Source: Geomicrobium sp. JCM 19038 | Lineage (GTDB): Bacteria; Bacillota; Bacilli; Bacillales; Marinococcaceae | NCBI RefSeq assembly: GCF_000698125.1 | Contig: NZ_BAXA01000003.1 | Location: 232,865-296,864, forward strand | Length of the DNA: 64,000 bases | Direction of reading: 5' to 3' | In this document: piece after piece, positions 59,195 to 64,000 of the stretch | Layout of the letters: every line of letters begins with the position of its first letter | Numbering within the stretch: position 1 is the stretch's first letter | Position numbers and translations under genes: made by a program | The notes under the pieces: model-generated | The model's database searches: none | Told to the model about the DNA's origin: nothing | What the model saw: the letters and a program-made list of their open reading frames with translations, nothing else

Positions 59195-60436
59195 ATGAAT
59201 GCTGAAATTATTGCAGTTGGAACGGAACTACTACTCGGTCAAATTGCGAACACAAACGGTCAGCACATCTCTAGCCGACTTGCAAATCACGGAGTAAATG
59301 TATACAAACATACGGTCGTCGGTGACAATAAAAAACGAATACAACAGGCGATTATCGAAGCAAGAAAACACCACGATCTGATTATTTTTACCGGAGGTCT
59401 CGGGCCGACGGAAGATGATTTAACGCGTGAAGCATTATCAGAATTAATTCAAGTTCCCCTCATCTATGATGAGGCGGCACTTGAGCATGTGGAGCAGTTT
59501 TTTTCGTCAAGTGGAAGAACTGTAAGTGAAGCTAACAAAAAACAAGCACTCACGTTTGAAGGTGCAGACGTGTTTCATAATCATGCCGGACTTGCATGTG
59601 GTTCGGCATTGGAGCACGAAGGAGTTCTTTATTGTTTACTACCAGGTCCTCCAAGAGAAATGCGGATGATGGTAGAGCGAGAATTGGAACCGTATTTAGC
59701 AACGATGAATACGTCGGGTAATTTCTTTGAGTCACGCGTGCTTCGTTTTTATGGAATTGGGGAATCCAGTTTAGAAGCTAAACTGCAAGACTTAATCTCT
59801 GCACAAACGAACCCAACGATAGCCCCGCTCGCAGGGGAAGATGAGGTCACGCTCCGACTGACGGTTACCGAGACGAATACAGCGCGAGCAAAGGCGTTAT
59901 TAGACGAAACGGAACGAGAAATTTATGCTCGAGTGGGCAAATATTTATACGGTTTTGACAATGATAGTCTTTATTCAAAAGCATTAGAAGAACTTGCTCG
60001 CACGAAGAGTACGATTGCGACTGCAGAAAGCATTACAGGTGGCGGGTTGGCCACAAGTTTGACGTCAATCAAAGGTGCGTCACAAGTCGTTGTCGGTGGT
60101 TTTGTTACGTATAGCAACGATGCGAAAGTATCGCAGTTAGGCGTTCGTCAGGAAACGATTGACGCATATGGTGCTGTTAGCGAACAATGTGCAAAACAAA
60201 TGGCAGAAGGCGTGCGCGACCGGTGCGGATCAACGATGGGTATTGCATTAACCGGTGTTGCAGGGCCTGATGAGCTCGAAGGGCATCCTGTCGGAACGTT
60301 GTTCATCGGTATTGCAGATGGAAACGAGACTGCAGTCTTTAAGCGAGTATTAAGTGGTACGAGAGAAACAATCCGTAGGCGTGCAGCGAAAGAAGCGTGT
60401 CACGTACTACTGTTACAAAAGAAAAAAGGTGATTAA
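59195..60436 (+). CDS. cinA: CinA, competence/damage-inducible protein
   Basis: 413 residues. The N-terminal COG1058 domain of the MoCF-like fold has ELLLGQIANTNGQHIS and FTGGLGPTEDDLTREAL. The C-terminal nicotinamide mononucleotide deamidase-like domain (about 250-405) has TAESITGGGLATSL and VTYSNDAKVSQLG. CinA is competence-induced in several Gram-positives and lies upstream of recA. Here a helicase gene separates it from recA. AAGGAGGCATGC precedes ATG 59195. Confidence 0.94.
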   Translation: MNAEIIAVGTELLLGQIANTNGQHISSRLANHGVNVYKHTVVGDNKKRIQQAIIEARKHHDLIIFTGGLGPTEDDLTREALSELIQVPLIYDEAALEHVEQFFSSSGRTVSEANKKQALTFEGADVFHNHAGLACGSALEHEGVLYCLLPGPPREMRMMVERELEPYLATMNTSGNFFESRVLRFYGIGESSLEAKLQDLISAQTNPTIAPLAGEDEVTLRLTVTETNTARAKALLDETEREIYARVGKYLYGFDNDSLYSKALEELARTKSTIATAESITGGGLATSLTSIKGASQVVVGGFVTYSNDAKVSQLGVRQETIDAYGAVSEQCAKQMAEGVRDRCGSTMGIALTGVAGPDELEGHPVGTLFIGIADGNETAVFKRVLSGTRETIRRRAAKEACHVLLLQKKKGD

Positions 60437-60439
60437 TAG

Positions 60440-62047
60440 ATGAATGTATTCGACCATGAAGCAATTAAACCTCAACTAAAAAAAGCAATTAAAGACATGG
60501 GCTTTGAAGAGCCGTCACCAATTCAAGAAAAAGCGATTCCGATCGTTCTAGAAGGAAACGACGTTGTCGGTCAAGCTCAAACAGGAACAGGGAAAACAGC
60601 GGCTTTTGGGATTCCGCTTCTCAATAAAATTCAAGCGAATTCTGACGTTCAAGCGATCGTCTTAACACCAACACGAGAACTTGCGATTCAAGTTGCTGGA
60701 GAGCTTCAGAAGCTTTCTGCACATATGAAACTTACGACGTTGCCGATTTATGGTGGTCAATCGATTGGCCATCAAATCAAAGCGTTAAAACGAGGAGTAC
60801 AAGTCGTTATTGGAACACCTGGACGTATTCAAGACCACTTGCGTCGTAAAACGTTAAAGCTCGATCAAGTGGAAACGTTTGTTTTAGATGAAGCCGATGA
60901 AATGCTTGATATGGGCTTTATTGAAGACATTGAATCAATCTTAAAGCAGACGAACAAATACCGTCAGACGCTGCTTTTCTCAGCGACGATGCCAGGACCA
61001 ATTCGTAAATTGTCTCGTCGTTATATGAATGAGCCAAAAACCGTTTCAATTTCTAAAAGTGAAGTGACGGCACCGAGCATCGAGCAATTGTACTTCAAAG
61101 TACTTGAACGAAACAAGTTAGAATCTCTGTGCCGGATTATTGATCGTTATAGCCCTGAACTTGCAATTATTTTCTCTCGGACGAAAAAAGGTGTAGCGGA
61201 ACTAACGGAGTCCCTTCAAGCGAGAGGCTATTTCGCAGATGGACTACACGGTGATTTAACACAATCCCAACGTGATGCAGTTATGCGTAAGTTCCGTGAT
61301 AGTTCCATTGAATTCTTAATCGCAACAGACGTTGCTGCAAGGGGAATTGACGTTGATAACGTCAGTCACGTTATCAACTACGATATTCCACAAGACCCAG
61401 AATCCTACGTACACCGTATTGGACGTACAGGACGTGCTGGAAAGACAGGGCAAGCGTTAACGCTCGTCACACCGCGTGAAATGAAGCACCTTCGTTCAAT
61501 TGAACAAGAAATTAAGATGCAAATTCCAACGCGTGAGATTCCGACGATTGAAGAAGTCGTTGAGAAACAACAAGACGCATGGAAAACACAAATTACGAAT
61601 GTCATTTCGGCGAAAGACGACGTATCGATCTTTGATGACCTAACCGATGAACTGTTGCAAGAGTTCAATGAGCGAGACATCATTCAAGCGCTTCTCTCAA
61701 TGAACTACCAAACGGAGAACAATTTGTCTGAGGAAGGCTATAGCTTTGGCGACACAGGTGCTGCTAAAGGCATGGTGCGTTTCTTCATTAACGTCGGACG
61801 AAACGTCAACATGACGCCGAAGATCTTAATTGAAGAAGTAGCAAATGCTGTTGGCATTCCAGGTAAATCAATCGGACGCATTGATATTTTTGAGAACTTT
61901 ACGTTCATTGAAGTGCCAGAAGCCGTAGCTCCATTTGTGTACGAAGGGTTACGCCACTCACGCTTAAACGGCGCAAGAGTGAACTTAGAACCAGCAAAAC
62001 CTCGTCCGAAACGAGAGAACAGAAAGCCTAACCCATCAAAAGCGTAA
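60440..62047 (+). CDS. DEAD-box RNA helicase with DbpA-type RNA-binding domain
   Basis: 535 residues. Motifs in order are the Q motif (FEEPSPIQEKAI), AQTGTGKT, PTRELAIQ, DEAD (VLDEADEMLDMGF), SAT and HRIGRTGRAG. The C-terminus (about residues 440-520) carries a DbpA/CsdA-type RNA-binding domain (RFFINVGRNVNMTPKIL) and a basic tail. It is DeaD/CsdA-like, probably in ribosome assembly or mRNA remodelling. It starts 3 bases after cinA's stop, so it is cotranscribed with cinA. This position is unusual: cinA and recA are adjacent in B. subtilis. Confidence 0.92.
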   Translation: MNVFDHEAIKPQLKKAIKDMGFEEPSPIQEKAIPIVLEGNDVVGQAQTGTGKTAAFGIPLLNKIQANSDVQAIVLTPTRELAIQVAGELQKLSAHMKLTTLPIYGGQSIGHQIKALKRGVQVVIGTPGRIQDHLRRKTLKLDQVETFVLDEADEMLDMGFIEDIESILKQTNKYRQTLLFSATMPGPIRKLSRRYMNEPKTVSISKSEVTAPSIEQLYFKVLERNKLESLCRIIDRYSPELAIIFSRTKKGVAELTESLQARGYFADGLHGDLTQSQRDAVMRKFRDSSIEFLIATDVAARGIDVDNVSHVINYDIPQDPESYVHRIGRTGRAGKTGQALTLVTPREMKHLRSIEQEIKMQIPTREIPTIEEVVEKQQDAWKTQITNVISAKDDVSIFDDLTDELLQEFNERDIIQALLSMNYQTENNLSEEGYSFGDTGAAKGMVRFFINVGRNVNMTPKILIEEVANAVGIPGKSIGRIDIFENFTFIEVPEAVAPFVYEGLRHSRLNGARVNLEPAKPRPKRENRKPNPSKA

Positions 62048-62056
62048 ATAGAAAAG

Positions 62057-62085
62057 AGCCGTAACGTGATGTTTACGGCTTTTTC
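62057..62085 (+). terminator. terminator after the DEAD-box helicase gene
   Basis: AGCCGTAA (62057-62064) pairs with TTACGGCT (62073-62080), then T5. Confidence 0.85.
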
Positions 62086-62103
62086 TTGTGGGACGAAAAA
62101 AAT

Positions 62104-62117
62104 CGAATAAATGTTCG
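62104..62117. promoter_or_regulatory. LexA (SOS) box 1 of recA
   Basis: CGAAT-AAAT-GTTCG matches the Gram-positive LexA site CGAAC-n4-GTTCG with one mismatch. It lies just upstream of the recA -35. Confidence 0.75.
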
Positions 62118-62126
62118 TATTTTTGC

Positions 62127-62155
62127 TTGGCAAACGAAAAAAAGTTCGTTATGAT
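62127..62155 (+). promoter_or_regulatory. recA promoter with LexA box 2 inside the spacer
   Basis: TTGGCA (62127-62132), 17-base spacer, TATGAT (62150-62155). A second LexA site, CGAAA-AAAA-GTTCG at 62135-62148, fills the spacer. The two boxes are 31 bases apart, about three helical turns. Confidence 0.75.
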
Positions 62156-62230
62156 GTGAGCAGAGGGAAATTAGTAGAGAATTGATGATAAAGTCGACGT
62201 GATTTTTTAGATATAAAGGAGACGAATAGA

Positions 62231-63283
62231 ATGAATGATCGTAAAGCCGCGCTGGATCAAGCGCTTCGAAACATTGAGAAACAATTTGGTAAAGGTTCAA
62301 TTATGAAGCTTGGTGAAGAGTCTGAACGACGAGTTTCCACGATCTCAAGTGGTGCACTTGCTTTAGACATTGCACTTGGAGTAGGTGGGTATCCTCGTGG
62401 CCGAATCGTCGAAGTGTATGGACCAGAATCTTCAGGTAAGACGACAGTTGCCCTTCATGCGATTGCAGAAGTACAACGTAACGGTGGCCAAGCTGCATTT
62501 ATCGATGCAGAGCATGCCCTTGACCCTGTTTATGCGCGGAACCTTGGGGTGAATACGGATGAACTACTTCTTTCACAGCCGGATACAGGAGAGCAAGGAT
62601 TAGAGATTGCTGAAGCGTTAATTCGAAGCGGTGCGATTGACATCTTAATTATTGACTCTGTTGCTGCACTCACACCGAAAGCTGAGATCGAAGGTGACAT
62701 GGGAGATACGCACGTCGGTTTGCAAGCGCGTCTCATGTCGCAAGCACTTCGTAAGTTGTCAGGTGCGATTAGTAAATCGAATGCGATTGCTGTCTTCATT
62801 AACCAGATCCGTGAGAAAGTCGGAGTGATGTTTGGAAATCCTGAGACGACACCAGGTGGACGTGCACTTAAGTTCTATTCTTCTGTTCGACTTGAAGTGC
62901 GTCGTGCTGAAGCATTGAAACAAGGCAATGACATCGTCGGGAATAAGACACGTCTTAAAGTCGTGAAGAACAAAGTAGCGCCACCGTTCCGTCAAGCGGA
63001 AGTGGACATTATGTACGGTGAGGGAATCTCTAGAGAAGGTTCGTTGCTTGATATTGCGACTGACATTGAAATTGTCGACAAGAGCGGTGCTTGGTATGCG
63101 TACGAAGGTGAGCGACTCGGTCAAGGCCGTGAGAACGCCAAGCAATACTTGAAAGAGAATGAAGATGTAGCTTCTGAGATTGAGCTTAAGATTCGCGATC
63201 ATTTTGAGCTGAACGGTTCGAAAGAAAAAGAAGCAGAAGTCGACAAAGAAGAAGAGATGGCGTTGAACTTAGAACAAGAGTAA
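62231..63283 (+). CDS. recA: recombinase RecA
   Basis: 350 residues. Walker [10 protein letters not shown] is at about residues 66-74, [10 protein letters not shown] follows, Walker B is [11 protein letters not shown], and the DNA-binding loop L2 region starts near [20 protein letters not shown]. The C-terminal tail is acidic, as usual. RecA drives recombination and LexA self-cleavage. Its promoter carries two LexA boxes. AAGGAGACGAATAG precedes ATG 62231, and a strong terminator follows. Confidence 0.98.
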   Translation: MNDRKAALDQALRNIEKQFGKGSIMKLGEESERRVSTISSGALALDIALGVGGYPRGRIVEVYGPESSGKTTVALHAIAEVQRNGGQAAFIDAEHALDPVYARNLGVNTDELLLSQPDTGEQGLEIAEALIRSGAIDILIIDSVAALTPKAEIEGDMGDTHVGLQARLMSQALRKLSGAISKSNAIAVFINQIREKVGVMFGNPETTPGGRALKFYSSVRLEVRRAEALKQGNDIVGNKTRLKVVKNKVAPPFRQAEVDIMYGEGISREGSLLDIATDIEIVDKSGAWYAYEGERLGQGRENAKQYLKENEDVASEIELKIRDHFELNGSKEKEAEVDKEEEMALNLEQE

Positions 63284-63293
63284 ACGTTCGAGG

Positions 63294-63327
63294 AGCAAGG
63301 GGTAGCGACCCCTTGCTTTTCTTTTTA
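63294..63327 (+). terminator. terminator after recA
   Basis: AGCAAGGGGT (63294-63303), loop AGCG, ACCCCTTGCT (63308-63317), then a T-rich run. Confidence 0.92.
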
Positions 63328-63365
63328 ATAGCAAGGGTTTTAACGGTTTTTAGAGCAAAGGTTTG

Positions 63366-63395
63366 TTGACATTTGTAAGAATTGAAGTATACAAT
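63366..63395 (+). promoter_or_regulatory. rny promoter P1
   Basis: TTGACA (63366-63371), 18-base spacer, TACAAT (63390-63395); a 16-base spacer to TATACA is also possible. Confidence 0.7.
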
Positions 63396-63448
63396 TAAAT
63401 GGAATGAATAAAGTGCTTGTCGCCGCCGTACATTATAGGTTTGATTTA

Positions 63449-63476
63449 TTGACAGATTATCCAAGCGGCATATAGT
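63449..63476 (+). promoter_or_regulatory. rny promoter P2
   Basis: TTGACA (63449-63454), 16-base spacer, TATAGT (63471-63476). A second good sigma-A-type promoter 83 bases after P1. Confidence 0.65.
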
Positions 63477-63674
63477 TCTTCATTCTTTCATAAACTTGAA
63501 CAAGTTTTGTTCATATATGATCCATTCATAGCACAAATGATGATGAATGATGGAAGCAGATGGAAACATTTGGTACGACAATGAGATGAAACCCAAATGT
63601 AAGACCAACACCGATCTAGCTGCTCTCTCCGTTTTTCGTCGGCAAGCCCGCAAGAATTGAAACAACTTTATAGC
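63477..63674 (+). other. long rny leader region without a gene
   Basis: Nothing coding is seen between recA's terminator and rny (63328-63689) apart from the promoters. The leader has small inverted repeats, including TGAACAA (63497-63503) with TTGTTCA (63507-63513). It could be a structured 5' UTR; no known riboswitch was recognised. Confidence 0.4.
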
Positions 63675-63692
63675 AAAGGAGGTGTATCCTTG

Positions 63693-64000
63693 ATGGGTAA
63701 CGATCCAGTATTTGTGATCATCTCCATTTTGCTGATAGTTGTCGGTGGGTTCATCGGTTATATCATCCGTAAGAAGATTGCCGAGCAAAGATCTCTAGTG
63801 CCGAACAAGCTGCTAAGAAGATGATAGAAGAAGCGGAGCGCGACTCTGAAGCTAGCAAGAAGGAATCGATCCTCGAAGCGAAAGACGAAGCTTACCGCAT
63901 TCGATCCGAAGCCGAAAACGATATTCGCGAACGGAGAAACGAAATTCAAAAGCAAGAAAGTCGCCTTCTTCAAAAGGAAGAAAACGCTCGACCGTAAGAG
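63693..64000 (+). CDS. rny: ribonuclease Y, 5' part (two frame breaks)
   Basis: ATG 63693 (or TTG 63690) follows AAAGGAGG. The N-terminal membrane anchor FVIISILLIVVGGFIGYII is followed by the charged coiled coil typical of RNase Y. One A missing in AAA 63787-63789 breaks the frame; restored it reads AEQKISSAEQAAKKMIEE and goes on to RERRNEIQKQESRLLQKEEN. A second break at about 63985-63988 (GAAAACGCTCGACC) precedes the window edge, where LDRK is expected. RNase Y is the membrane endonuclease that starts mRNA decay. The KH and HD domains lie beyond the window. Confidence 0.88.

Overview
The window is a stretch of chromosome from a spore-forming, flagellated Bacillota of the Bacillaceae type. 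Gene content and order follow the Bacillus subtilis region from the fla/che operon to rny almost gene for gene, and every recognised gene lies on the + strand. Sporulation genes (dpaA, dpaB, spoIIIE, ymxH, ylxY) and the very acidic extracellular linker of the RodZ-like protein fit an alkaliphilic or halotolerant Bacillaceae; that ecological reading is inference.

Layout. 1-15985: distal fla/che operon (ylxF end, fliK, flgD, a small operon protein, flgE, flbD, fliL, fliM, fliY, cheY, fliO, fliP, fliQ, fliR, flhB, flhA, flhF, an FlhG-like remnant, cheB, cheD, sigD). 16050-17851: a FapA-family gene and a SwrB-like gene. 18007-25221: rpsB, tsf, pyrH, frr, uppS, cdsA, dxr, rasP. 25252-31297: proS and polC. 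31461-40963: rimP-nusA-ylxR-ylxQ-infB-ylxP-rbfA-truB-ribF, then rpsO and pnp. 41093-47680: ylxY, mlpA, ymxH, three palindromic repeats, dpaA-dpaB, asd-dapG. 47905-53023: an RNase J gene, tepA, ylzJ, spoIIIE. 53043-58454: ymfF-ymfH-ymfI-ymfJ, ymfK and a rodZ-like gene. 58601-64000: pgsA, cinA, a DEAD-box helicase, SOS-controlled recA, and the start of rny.

Data quality decides much of the reading. Sixteen reading-frame breaks are visible in genes that are mostly essential (flhA, flhF, fliR, proS, polC, mlpA, dpaA, spoIIIE, rny and others). Nearly all are repaired by adding one base, often in a short homopolymer, so I read them as sequencing deletions and annotate whole genes across them. The asd/dapG overlap is the clearest case: one missing G would restore both the asd stop and the dapG start.

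The biologically interesting departures from the standard order are four. The FlhG homologue is 144 residues long, keeps the N-terminal FlhF-activating motif and lacks the whole ATP-binding half. cheA, cheW and cheC are absent between cheB and cheD, where a short promoter-like spacer sits instead. flbD has its Shine-Dalgarno separated from the start codon by a perfect 9-bp hairpin. A diverged tandem array of GGGGACAGTCCCC palindromes lies just upstream of a sigma-K-like promoter for dpaAB. No mobile element, CRISPR array, tRNA or rRNA was seen.
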